A stretch of 26,305 nt of DNA, from NCBI GenBank assembly GCA_910578655.1, contig CAJTQE010000001.1, positions 23,988 through 50,292 of the forward strand. The letters are read 5' to 3'. Below are positions 7,986-15,791 of this stretch, piece after piece. The notes below the pieces were generated by a model. It did not search any database. It saw only the letters and a list, made by a program, of their open reading frames with translations, and was not told the DNA's origin. Origin of the DNA: an uncultured Christensenella sp. (GTDB lineage Bacteria; Bacillota; Clostridia; Christensenellales; Borkfalkiaceae). The number at the start of each line of letters is the position of its first letter. The stretch's first letter is position 1. The translations under genes and the position numbers were made by a program.

Positions 7986-8414
7986 ATGGATGAACATACC
8001 GAAGAAAATGCCGAGAATACTTTTGAAGAGCCGATTGAGAATAAGTCGCCGCTGGAAGTGGCGGAGGATTACATAAATTGGGGCGAGCTTGAAAAGGCGC
8101 AGGAAATTTTAAACAGCGTCAAGGAAAAGAGCGCGAAAAAGTTTTATCTTCAAAGCCTGATATATAAGAAGAAATGCTGGTATAACGAACAGCGCAAAGC
8201 CTTAAAAGCCGCACTGAAAGAGGACCCCGAAAACAGCGAATACAGGGAAGAACTTGAAGCATTGAAAGAGTTTTCTAAAACACCCGAATACAGAAGCGCG
8301 GTAAGACAAAAACAAATGGGCGAAGCCGGCGGCGTTTGCGCCGAGTGCTGCGCCGAAGGTTGTTGTGTGTGCATTTGTCAGGGCATATGCGAAGGCTTGG
8401 GCAACGGTTGTTGA
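7986..8414 (+). CDS. Short TPR protein with cysteine-rich tail
   Basis: This 142-residue acidic protein has TPR-like helices (AEDYINWGELEKAQEILN, then FYLQSLIYKKKCW and EDPENSEYREEL) and a C-terminal tail with nine cysteines (118, 121, 122, 126, 127, 129, 131, 135, 142). It aligns with residues 78-202 of the protein at 4915-5526: both share YLQS, a K-x-W segment, NE, PEN and the tail. It lacks the J-like domain, so it appears to be a duplicated, shortened copy. There is no signal peptide. The ATG at 7986 has AGAGG before it. It lies 25 bases after the lipoprotein and one base before the methyltransferase start. Its role is unknown; metal binding by the tail is inference. Confidence 0.82.
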   Translation: MDEHTEENAENTFEEPIENKSPLEVAEDYINWGELEKAQEILNSVKEKSAKKFYLQSLIYKKKCWYNEQRKALKAALKEDPENSEYREELEALKEFSKTPEYRSAVRQKQMGEAGGVCAECCAEGCCVCICQGICEGLGNGC

Positions 8415-8415
8415 T

Positions 8416-10068
8416 ATGTTACATAAAAACGGTATCTACGAAGGTGTCGTCGAGGGCTTGGGCTCTAACGGCGAGGGAATAATAAAGTCGGAGGGCGCAA
8501 CTGTGTTTGTGCCTTTTTGTCTTGTCGGAGAAAGAATTGCATTCACCGTTTTAAAGGTGAGCGGCAATATCGCATACGGCAAGCTCAACCGCATTTTAGC
8601 GGAGTCTGCGGACAGGGTTCAGCCCCGTTGTCCCGTGTTCGGCAAATGCGGCGGCTGTCATTTGCAGCATATGAGCTATTCCGCTCAGCTTGAATTTAAG
8701 CGCACGCTTGTGCAAAACTCGCTTTCAAAAATAGGCGGTATAAATTTTCCCGTTTCCGCAGTTCAGCCCTGCGCGCAAGAATACGGTTACAGAAACAAAC
8801 TCGCCCTGCCCGTTGACGGCGGGGAGGTAGGTTTTTACGCCGCGCGCAGTCACAGAATAGTTCCCGTATCGGACTGCGCAATTCAGTCTGTTTGGGTCGG
8901 TGACGTAATCTCGGCGGTCAAAGAGTTCGGCAATAACGCCGTCCGACACATAGTTGTGCGCGAGGTAAAGGGTAAATTCATATTCGCGCTTGTCTGTACC
9001 GAACGTATTGACGCGCGTCCGTTTGTCCGGATACTCGGCCGCAAATTCGCGCAGTTCACTCTGCTTTTAAACATAAACCCGACCGATACAAACGTCATAT
9101 TCGGCGACGAATGGTTCACCGTATACGGCGACGGCTTTTTCGGCGCGGAGGAGTCCGGCATAAAGTATAAAGCCGGCGCTAATACTTTTTTGCAGGTCAA
9201 CGACGGCGTCCGCGCCAAGCTGTACTCGGCTGTTCTCGACGAGGCGGAAGAGGGCGTTACCGCGCTTGACTTATACAGCGGAGGCGGACTGCTTACCGCT
9301 ATGCTCGCCCGAAAGTGCGGCTGTGCATACGGCATAGAGATAGTAAAAGAGGCTTCGCGCTGCGCGGACGAACTGAAAGCGGAAAACGGGCTTTCCGGTA
9401 AAATGCACAATATCTGCGGCAAAGTCGAAGAAGAGATTGACAGGGTTTTCGAAAAAACCGTGGGCAGGCGCATTATCGTCTGCGACCCTCCGCGCAAGGG
9501 TATGGAGCGCAGTGCGGTTGCGGCGATAAAAAACTCCGGTGCGGATAAAATAATTTTGGTTTCCTGCAACCCCGCAACCCTTGCCCGTGATTTGGGGCTT
9601 CTGACGGGTACGCTGACGGAAAGCGCAGGTCAGCTTATTAAGTGCGGTCAACCGCAGTCGGAATACAGTATAAAAAGCATAACTCCGTTTGATATGTTCC
9701 CTCAGACAAGGCATATCGAGACGCTGGTTGTTCTTTCCCACAAAAAACCCGACGGACATATCAACATAAAGGTTGAGTTCGGCGAAGAGGAAGGGCAAGT
9801 ATCTTTGAAAGAAGTTGCCAAACGTGCCGAAGAACGCAAGCCGAAAGAAAAAGTAACCTATAAGAAAATGCAAGACTATATCGAGCAAACTTACGGCTTC
9901 AAAGTCCACACGGCGTACATAGCCGAAGTCAAGCGTGATTTAGGCTTGCCTATGTACGACGCCCCAAACGCCGTCGAAGAATTAAAACACCCTCGTCCGC
10001 ATCCCACACCGAAAATGGTGGAAGCGATAAAGGAAACATTAAAACATTTTGAGATATTGTATAATTGA
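8416..10068 (+). CDS. rlmD: 23S rRNA (uracil-C5)-methyltransferase, RlmD/RumA type
   Basis: This SAM-dependent enzyme methylates C5 of a uridine in 23S rRNA. A TRAM RNA-binding domain (residues 1-60) is followed by Fe-S cysteines C72, C78, C81 and C154, which match the order and spacing of the E. coli RlmD cluster. The SAM site (ALDLYSGGGLLT), DPPRKGM and the catalytic C384 in SCNPATLARDL are intact. Residues from about 455 to 550 form an extra C-terminal domain (KMQDYIEQTYGFKVHTAYIA) absent from the E. coli enzyme. The frame is open to a GTG at 8365 inside the preceding gene, but the ATG at 8416, one base after that gene's stop, gives the normal TRAM start. Firmicutes enzymes may modify one or two uridines (RlmCD), which cannot be decided here. 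Confidence 0.92.
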   Translation: MLHKNGIYEGVVEGLGSNGEGIIKSEGATVFVPFCLVGERIAFTVLKVSGNIAYGKLNRILAESADRVQPRCPVFGKCGGCHLQHMSYSAQLEFKRTLVQNSLSKIGGINFPVSAVQPCAQEYGYRNKLALPVDGGEVGFYAARSHRIVPVSDCAIQSVWVGDVISAVKEFGNNAVRHIVVREVKGKFIFALVCTERIDARPFVRILGRKFAQFTLLLNINPTDTNVIFGDEWFTVYGDGFFGAEESGIKYKAGANTFLQVNDGVRAKLYSAVLDEAEEGVTALDLYSGGGLLTAMLARKCGCAYGIEIVKEASRCADELKAENGLSGKMHNICGKVEEEIDRVFEKTVGRRIIVCDPPRKGMERSAVAAIKNSGADKIILVSCNPATLARDLGLLTGTLTESAGQLIKCGQPQSEYSIKSITPFDMFPQTRHIETLVVLSHKKPDGHINIKVEFGEEEGQVSLKEVAKRAEERKPKEKVTYKKMQDYIEQTYGFKVHTAYIAEVKRDLGLPMYDAPNAVEELKHPRPHPTPKMVEAIKETLKHFEILYN

Positions 10069-10158
10069 TGAAGAGGATACAAATATCGACGGTTTGCGCC
10101 ACGTTATTTTTAAGCCCGAAGCCACCGATAATAAATCCGAGTAGAGGACATGGAAATT

Positions 10159-11367
10159 TTAGGAATTATATTTTTTGCGATATTCAAGCGGGGAGCAGTC
10201 GGCGTATTTCCGGAAAGCGCGGGAAAAGTGGCTCTGCGAAGAAAAACCGAGATAAGCACTGATTGCGGTCAACGTTTTGTCGGTATAACGGAGAAGTCTT
10301 TTGGCTTCGTCCGTTTTTTCTTTTAACACGAAATCGGTAAGCGTCATCCCCGTTTCTTCCTTGAATTTTACGGACAAGCGCGTACGGCTCAAAAACATAG
10401 CGTTCGCCAACGCTTCGATGTCGACGGGTTCGGAAAGATGGTGTTGAACGTAATTACTTATCTCTATAACTAACTTCGACGGGGATTTTCCGAGCCGAAG
10501 TTTTTCAACGCGCTCGGTATAATCGAGAACCATATGATATTGCAAATTTGCTATTTGTCCCACGTTATTTAAAAGCTCGCATTTTTGTATATACGCATCG
10601 GAAAGAGTCAGCGCGTCTTCAACGTCCATTCCTCCGCGTATTGCCGCCCGAGAGATAAGGGTGGTTGTTACAATGAACGTGTTTTTCAATTGTCGCATTT
10701 GCTCGGTGGCGAGAATTCCCGCGCGCACGGCGGGGGCGTTCGCAATCCATTCGCGGAGCGCCGCAGTATCGCCTTTGCGGACGATATTGACGAGCATTTG
10801 TTCGAGAGTTATGGTGTTGTGGACGGCTTGAGCGGATTGAATTATTGCAATATCGGAATTGAAATTCTGATTGGCTCTGTCGGATTCTATAATCTCTTTA
10901 AGTTTTTGCTGTTCCGCGTCATATATTTTTATCTTTTCCAAAGAAAGTTTTTCGTCGTTCATCACGTAATTCATGGTGCATAAAATTTGCAATATGCTGT
11001 CAAGCGGCATAGCGACGATGCTTTTCATCCCCGCGGCAAATTCATTGACCTCATCTGATGGAACGTCGCACTTAAACGCCAATTCTTTTATGTCTTGATC
11101 GTTCATAGTCCCTTGACGTGAAGGTCCGATAACTAATTTATATGGCGGACAATTAACAATTCCGTAATAGTTAAAATACGGTGTAATGAAATAACCGACA
11201 TGGTCGGTTATCGATAAGATATCCGAAAGATATGGTGTTATTGGATCTTTAGGCAGACTGACAAGCGAGTGATAAAACACTTGCTTGTCATTTTTATATG
11301 TCCTTACAGGAATTCCCGCAAGATTGCCTATAATTGCGCAAAGGTAATTATAATCAAGATTTTTCAT
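10159..11367 (-). CDS. AraC-family transcriptional regulator
   Basis: The last 98 of 402 residues form an AraC/XylS DNA-binding domain with two helix-turn-helix units (VDIEALANAMFLSRTRLSVK and LTAISAYLGFSSQSHFSRAF) and the usual ending SPLEYRKKY. The first 300 residues form a regulatory part that I cannot assign to a named sensor domain. A Q/E-rich segment around residues 145-170 may be a coiled-coil linker. The ATG at 11367 has GGAGAA (complement of 11371-11376) and a consensus promoter. It is divergent from the GH3-symporter-GH78-kinase genes, so it probably activates them in response to rhamnose or a rhamnoside (inference). The gene converges on the rlmD end with about 90 bases between. 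Confidence 0.93.
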   Translation of the reverse strand: MKNLDYNYLCAIIGNLAGIPVRTYKNDKQVFYHSLVSLPKDPITPYLSDILSITDHVGYFITPYFNYYGIVNCPPYKLVIGPSRQGTMNDQDIKELAFKCDVPSDEVNEFAAGMKSIVAMPLDSILQILCTMNYVMNDEKLSLEKIKIYDAEQQKLKEIIESDRANQNFNSDIAIIQSAQAVHNTITLEQMLVNIVRKGDTAALREWIANAPAVRAGILATEQMRQLKNTFIVTTTLISRAAIRGGMDVEDALTLSDAYIQKCELLNNVGQIANLQYHMVLDYTERVEKLRLGKSPSKLVIEISNYVQHHLSEPVDIEALANAMFLSRTRLSVKFKEETGMTLTDFVLKEKTDEAKRLLRYTDKTLTAISAYLGFSSQSHFSRAFRKYADCSPLEYRKKYNS

Positions 11368-11383
11368 ATATTCTCCAAAAGTT

Positions 11384-11414
11384 AGAACTATTATAACTTA
11401 TTCAGAACAATTAT
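11384..11414. repeat. Direct-repeat operator, probable AraC-regulator site
   Basis: AGAACTATTAT (11384-11394) and AGAACAATTAT (11404-11414) repeat in the same orientation exactly 20 bases apart, about two helical turns. AraC-type proteins usually bind such tandem half-sites. The first copy overlaps the -10 box of the regulator's own promoter. The second ends about 38 bases before the likely start of GH3 transcription, next to a missing -35 box. Confidence 0.6.
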
Positions 11415-11418
11415 GCAA
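11390..11418 (-). promoter_or_regulatory. Promoter of the AraC-type regulator gene
   Basis: Read on the minus strand, TTGCAT (11413-11418), a 17-base spacer and a perfect TATAAT (11390-11395) form a strong promoter about 23 bases in front of the regulator's start codon. Both boxes overlap the direct repeats, which fits autorepression. Confidence 0.72.
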
Positions 11419-11436
11419 GAAGTTTAATATGCTATT

Positions 11437-11445
11437 TGTTATAAT
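11437..11445 (+). promoter_or_regulatory. Extended -10 promoter of the rhamnoside operon
   Basis: TGTTATAAT is a perfect extended -10 element. The place for a -35 box (about 11417-11422, AAGAAG) has no match to TTGACA. This is typical of a promoter that depends on an activator. Transcription would begin near 11452. Confidence 0.65.
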
Positions 11446-11460
11446 TTATACACAAAATGA

Positions 11461-11467
11461 AAGGGAG
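11461..11467 (+). promoter_or_regulatory. Ribosome site that sets the GH3 start
   Basis: AAGGGAG lies 10 bases before the ATG at 11478. The earlier ATG at 11457 would lie within about five bases of the predicted transcript start and has no ribosome site, so 11478 is preferred. Confidence 0.6.
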
Positions 11468-11477
11468 TATCATTTCT

Positions 11478-13913
11478 ATGGATATTCAGAGATTATTGAG
11501 AGAGCTGACGGTAGAAGAAAAAGCGGCTTTGGTTGCGGGCGTTGACTTTATGTACACAAACCCCGTGCCGAGGCTTTCAATACCTTCCGTTCGCATGTCT
11601 GACGGTCCGCACGGACTTCGCGTGCAGTCGGAGGGTGGGGATAACGGCGTTGCGGGTAGCGAACCTGCGACGTGCTTTCCCACGGCGGTTGCAACGGCTT
11701 CGAGCTGGAATCCCGAAAATACTTATAAAATGGGCGTTGCAATCGGGGAAGAATGTGCGCATTACGGCGTAAACGTCCTGCTCGGTCCGGGAACGAATAT
11801 TAAACGCAATCCCTTGGCGGGGCGTAATTTCGAGTATTTTTCAGAAGATCCGTTACTTGCGGGTAAAATGGCGGCGGCGGAAGTAAAGGGCGTTCAGGAA
11901 AACGGTACGGGCGTTTCGGTAAAACACTTTGCGCTCAACAACAGCGAAAACTACCGCTTTATGGGCGATTCCGTTTGCGATATGCGGACAATACGCGAAC
12001 TTTACTTAAAGCCCTTTGAAATCATCGTAAAGGAAAGTAAGCCGCAAACTTTAATGTGCGCGTACAACAAAATCAACGGAACGTATTGCTGTCAGAACAA
12101 GTGGCTTTTGACCGACGTCTTGCGCAAGGAATGGGGTTTCGACGGTTTGGTTATGACCGATTGGGGCGCAACGCACGACAGGCTTGAAATGATACGCGCG
12201 GGACTCGATTTGGAAATGCCGGGCGACACCAATATTTGCCGTAAGTGGATAATAGACGGAGTAGCGGACGGAACGCTGAAAACAGAAGATTTGGATAAGG
12301 CGGTAGAGAACGTGTTGCGCCTTGTCGAAAAGCACGAAAACAACAAAAAGCGTGAAGCCGACTTTGCGGCGCACAATGCGCTTGCCGCAGAGATAGCCGC
12401 CGATTGCGCAGTGCTTCTCAAAAACGACGGGGTGTTGCCGCTTGCAAAGGACGGAAGTTACCTTGTAGCGGGAGAACTTTTTGAAAAGCCGCGCTATCAG
12501 GGTTCGGGCAGTTCTATGATAAACCCGACGTTCCTTTCCACGCCCAAGACTGCGTTTGACGAGAAGAAAGTTAATTATAAGTACGCCAAAGGTTACAAGG
12601 AAAATCAGCTTGCGCCCGACGAAAAACTTATAAAAGAAGCGGTTGCGCTTGCAAGCGGATATGAGAAAATATTGGTGTTTGCGGGGCTTACAGATTACGT
12701 TGAAAGCGAGGGCGCGGACAGAGAAAATATGCGTTTGCCCGAAAACCAGCTTGCACTCATTGACGCGCTTACAAAGACGGATAAAAAGATTATCGTCATT
12801 CTCTACGGCGGTTCGCCCGTAGAATTACCGTTTGCCGATAACGTGAGCGCAATACTCAATATGTACTTGCCGGGGCAGAACGGCGGAACGGCAATGGCGC
12901 AGCTTGTATTCGGAGATAAGACGCCTTGCGGCAAACTTGCCGAAACGTGGGCGATAAGTTACGACGACGTACCGTTCGGTAAAGACTTCGGAAAGACAAG
13001 AAACGAGATATACAAAGAGAGCATATTCGTTGGCTATCGTTACTACCTTACCGCAGACAAAAAAGTGCGCTATCCGTTCGGTTACGGACTTTCTTATACG
13101 TCGTTCGATTATCGGGCGATAGAAACAAGCGAAACAGAAACGGAAATAAATGTGTCCTGCGAGGTCGTAAACAAAGGCAAGTATGACGGCGCGGAAATCG
13201 TTCAGCTATATGTGAAAGCGCCGCGGGACGGGGTGTTCAAACCGCTTAAAGAACTGAAAGGCTTTACAAAGGTATACTTGAAAGCGGGGGAGAGTAAAAA
13301 AGTTACCATAACCGTCGAGAAAGACGATTTGCGGTATTGGAACGTAAAGGGAAACCGCTTTATATTGCAGGGCGGCGAATACGACTTTGAATTATGTTCC
13401 GATTGCCAAACCTTGAAATTAAATAAAGCTATTACGCTGAAAGGAGAGGAAGGGGTAAATCCCTATACGGAAGCGGTAAATAAGGCATATTGCGGGGACA
13501 ATTTACAAATAACCGACGAAATATTCGAGCAGATGTCGGGACTGAAAATACCTTCGTTACCGCCCCAAAAGCCGATACATTTGGAAAGCCGATTTACCGA
13601 TTTGCGGCAGACGGTTATGGGAAGAATTCTGTTCAACTCCGTTCTGTCGGTTGCCAAAAAGGATATGAAAAAGGCGAAGAAACTTCCAGAAGGAGCGGAA
13701 CGCGACAATAAAATAAAGGGCGCAATGTTTTTAAAACGCATACTCGAAAGTAATTCGATTATCACGATGTCGATGTCTGCGGGTAAGAGTTGCCCGTACA
13801 ACTTTGCAACGGGCTTTGTAAATCTTGCAAACGGGCATTTAATCAAGGGTATAAAGTGCTTCTGCACAAAAATAAAAGCATCGGCTTTGCCGAAGGATAA
13901 GGAGGATAAATAA
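11478..13913 (+). CDS. Glycoside hydrolase family 3, beta-glucosidase-like
   Basis: The 811-residue enzyme has the GH3 N-terminal barrel, the GH3 C-terminal domain and a fibronectin-III-like domain (about residues 545-650). MSDGPHGLR, KHFALNNSENYR and the nucleophile D228 in LVMTDWGATHD are intact, so it should be an active retaining exo-beta-glycosidase. Beta-glucosidase is the most likely activity but beta-xylosidase cannot be excluded. It has no signal peptide, so it acts in the cytoplasm. After the FnIII domain comes an extra segment of about 140 residues (from about YTEAVNKAYCGDN on) with no recognised domain. It is the first gene of the operon, and the symporter begins right at its stop codon. 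With the GH78 enzyme it could split rutinose-like glycosides (inference). Confidence 0.93.
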   Translation: MDIQRLLRELTVEEKAALVAGVDFMYTNPVPRLSIPSVRMSDGPHGLRVQSEGGDNGVAGSEPATCFPTAVATASSWNPENTYKMGVAIGEECAHYGVNVLLGPGTNIKRNPLAGRNFEYFSEDPLLAGKMAAAEVKGVQENGTGVSVKHFALNNSENYRFMGDSVCDMRTIRELYLKPFEIIVKESKPQTLMCAYNKINGTYCCQNKWLLTDVLRKEWGFDGLVMTDWGATHDRLEMIRAGLDLEMPGDTNICRKWIIDGVADGTLKTEDLDKAVENVLRLVEKHENNKKREADFAAHNALAAEIAADCAVLLKNDGVLPLAKDGSYLVAGELFEKPRYQGSGSSMINPTFLSTPKTAFDEKKVNYKYAKGYKENQLAPDEKLIKEAVALASGYEKILVFAGLTDYVESEGADRENMRLPENQLALIDALTKTDKKIIVILYGGSPVELPFADNVSAILNMYLPGQNGGTAMAQLVFGDKTPCGKLAETWAISYDDVPFGKDFGKTRNEIYKESIFVGYRYYLTADKKVRYPFGYGLSYTSFDYRAIETSETETEINVSCEVVNKGKYDGAEIVQLYVKAPRDGVFKPLKELKGFTKVYLKAGESKKVTITVEKDDLRYWNVKGNRFILQGGEYDFELCSDCQTLKLNKAITLKGEEGVNPYTEAVNKAYCGDNLQITDEIFEQMSGLKIPSLPPQKPIHLESRFTDLRQTVMGRILFNSVLSVAKKDMKKAKKLPEGAERDNKIKGAMFLKRILESNSIITMSMSAGKSCPYNFATGFVNLANGHLIKGIKCFCTKIKASALPKDKEDK

Positions 13914-15779
13914 ATGGAAAAAGGTAAACTGTTAAGCGGAAGAATTTTCAATAGTAAAGTCCATTCCAAAAACGTTGAGGGAAAAGAGAAGTGGCTCGGC
14001 TATCTTCTCGGTCCTTGCGGGGCGCTTCTTTTAAACGCCGTACTCGCTACATATCTGAACGTCTTTTACACCGACGTTTTGAAACTTACCACCGTGTGGG
14101 GCGGACTGTTCCTTGTTGTATTTCCGCTTGTGTCGAAAGTGATCGACGCAGTAACAAACGTAGTTATGGGTTACATAATAGACCGCACCAAAACGAAGCA
14201 AGGGAAAGCGCGTCCGTGGCTGCTCCTTTCCGCGCCGCTCTTGTTTGTTACGGGATTACTTTTGTTTTTAGTCCCGAGCGGCAATCAGACTTTGCAGATT
14301 ATATGGGTAATGATTTCATATAATTTGTTTTACTCGTTTGCATTCACTATCTACAATATGAGTCACAACTTAATGTGTCCGCTTTCAACCCGTAACACCG
14401 TTCAGCGTGGCGGGCTTTCGGTATTCAACCAAATCTCCACGATAATGATGAGCGGAATTTTGGTTGCTCTCGTATTCCCCATGGCTATTATGCCTATGCT
14501 TGGTGTGGATAAATCGCTCTGGATTATCGTTATGGGCGTTCTTGCGGGCTTGGCTTTGCCCTTGACTCTTCTCGAATACTACTTCACGAAAGAGCGCGTA
14601 ACGGAAGAACAGGCGGCGGCAGGCGAAAAGAAGATACCGTTCTTGACCCAGCTTAAAATAGTTCTTACCGATAAATATATGTTAGTAATGTTTGTTTACT
14701 TCCTCATATATACTTTCGCTTCATCACTTAAAAATATGGGGCTTGTCTATTATTGCAATTACGTTTTGGGAACGTATAACGACGGAATTACGCAGATGCT
14801 TGTGTCCGTTATCGGCGGTATTCCCATGGGTATCGGTGTGTTTGCAGTGTGGCCGCTTGCCAAAAAATTCGGTAAGCGCAACGTAACGCTTATCGGATTT
14901 CTTCTTTACGCATTGGGCAGCGCGATTTGCTGGATGATGCCTACTAATTTATATATAGTGCTTGTTGGGCAGTTTATAAAAAATATCGGCGGGCTTCCCT
15001 GCGCTTACGTGTTTATGGCTCTTTTTGCCGACGGGCTTGACCATATAGAATGGAAGAGCGGTATACGTTGCGACGGTACGGCAATGTCCGTCTATAACAT
15101 CATTGCGGTTGCGATAGTCGGTGTGGCTACGTCCGTGTTCAACGCTATGATTTCGGGCGCGGGGTATGTCGCTCCCGAAATTGTTGACGGTGTTACGATT
15201 GCCGCAACCCAGTCGAAGGCGGTGCTTGACGTTATAACCTTCTCGTTCGTAGGTCTCGAAACGATAACGGGGGTAATTCTTGCGGGCTTGCTTGTATTCC
15301 TTTCGGTGGAAAAGACTATAACCCGTAAACAGACAATGATACGCGAAAGACAAAAAGCGGCAACCGAAGCACGCGGCGAAGAATGGGTCGCACCCGAAAT
15401 TCAAGCGGAAATCGACGAAAAGAATTTCCTGGAAGAAAGCGAAAGAATTTTTGCCGAAGAACTCAAAGTGAAGTGCGGGAAAAAGGGCTTGGACTATGAA
15501 GCCGAACTCGAAAAGCATAATAAAGCGGTTGCGGAAAATCGCGCAAAGCAAGCTGAAAAGAAACGCCTTGCGGACGAAAAAGCGGCGGCTAAATTAAAGA
15601 AAGCCGAAGAAAAACGTGCGGCTAAACTTGCCAAGCTCACGCCCGAACAGCTCGCCGCCCGTGAAGAAAGAGCAAATAAGCGGCAAGAACGGGAGTCCGC
15701 GGCTTGGGCGGCAGAACTTGAAAAAGGCGAAACGTATTATAAAAAAATTCAAGCCGAACTTGCCGCAAGGCAAAAATAA
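13914..15779 (+). CDS. GPH-family sugar:cation symporter with long charged tail
   Basis: This is a glycoside-pentoside-hexuronide:cation symporter of the MFS superfamily, with about twelve membrane helices over residues 25-465. The family signature is clear near residues 75-100: VIDAVTNVVMGYIIDRTKTK, then GKARPWLL. It should import the glycoside that the flanking hydrolases cut. After the last helix (VILAGLLVFLSVE) an extension of about 157 residues follows, rich in Lys, Glu and Ala, which predicts a long cytoplasmic coiled coil. Most GPH carriers of about 450-480 residues lack it. The ATG follows the GH3 stop directly, with GGAGG at 13901-13905. The next gene is 12 bases downstream, so all are in one operon. 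Confidence 0.93.
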   Translation: MEKGKLLSGRIFNSKVHSKNVEGKEKWLGYLLGPCGALLLNAVLATYLNVFYTDVLKLTTVWGGLFLVVFPLVSKVIDAVTNVVMGYIIDRTKTKQGKARPWLLLSAPLLFVTGLLLFLVPSGNQTLQIIWVMISYNLFYSFAFTIYNMSHNLMCPLSTRNTVQRGGLSVFNQISTIMMSGILVALVFPMAIMPMLGVDKSLWIIVMGVLAGLALPLTLLEYYFTKERVTEEQAAAGEKKIPFLTQLKIVLTDKYMLVMFVYFLIYTFASSLKNMGLVYYCNYVLGTYNDGITQMLVSVIGGIPMGIGVFAVWPLAKKFGKRNVTLIGFLLYALGSAICWMMPTNLYIVLVGQFIKNIGGLPCAYVFMALFADGLDHIEWKSGIRCDGTAMSVYNIIAVAIVGVATSVFNAMISGAGYVAPEIVDGVTIAATQSKAVLDVITFSFVGLETITGVILAGLLVFLSVEKTITRKQTMIRERQKAATEARGEEWVAPEIQAEIDEKNFLEESERIFAEELKVKCGKKGLDYEAELEKHNKAVAENRAKQAEKKRLADEKAAAKLKKAEEKRAAKLAKLTPEQLAAREERANKRQERESAAWAAELEKGETYYKKIQAELAARQK

Positions 15780-15791
15780 CGGAGTAGCGGA

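Noticed and set aside
10049..10144. A short open stretch after rlmD that reads ILRYCIIDEEDTNIDG and on to a stop at 10142
   Set aside because: It overlaps the rlmD end, has no ribosome site or usual start codon, and is only about 32 residues. It could be a remnant but cannot be supported as a gene.
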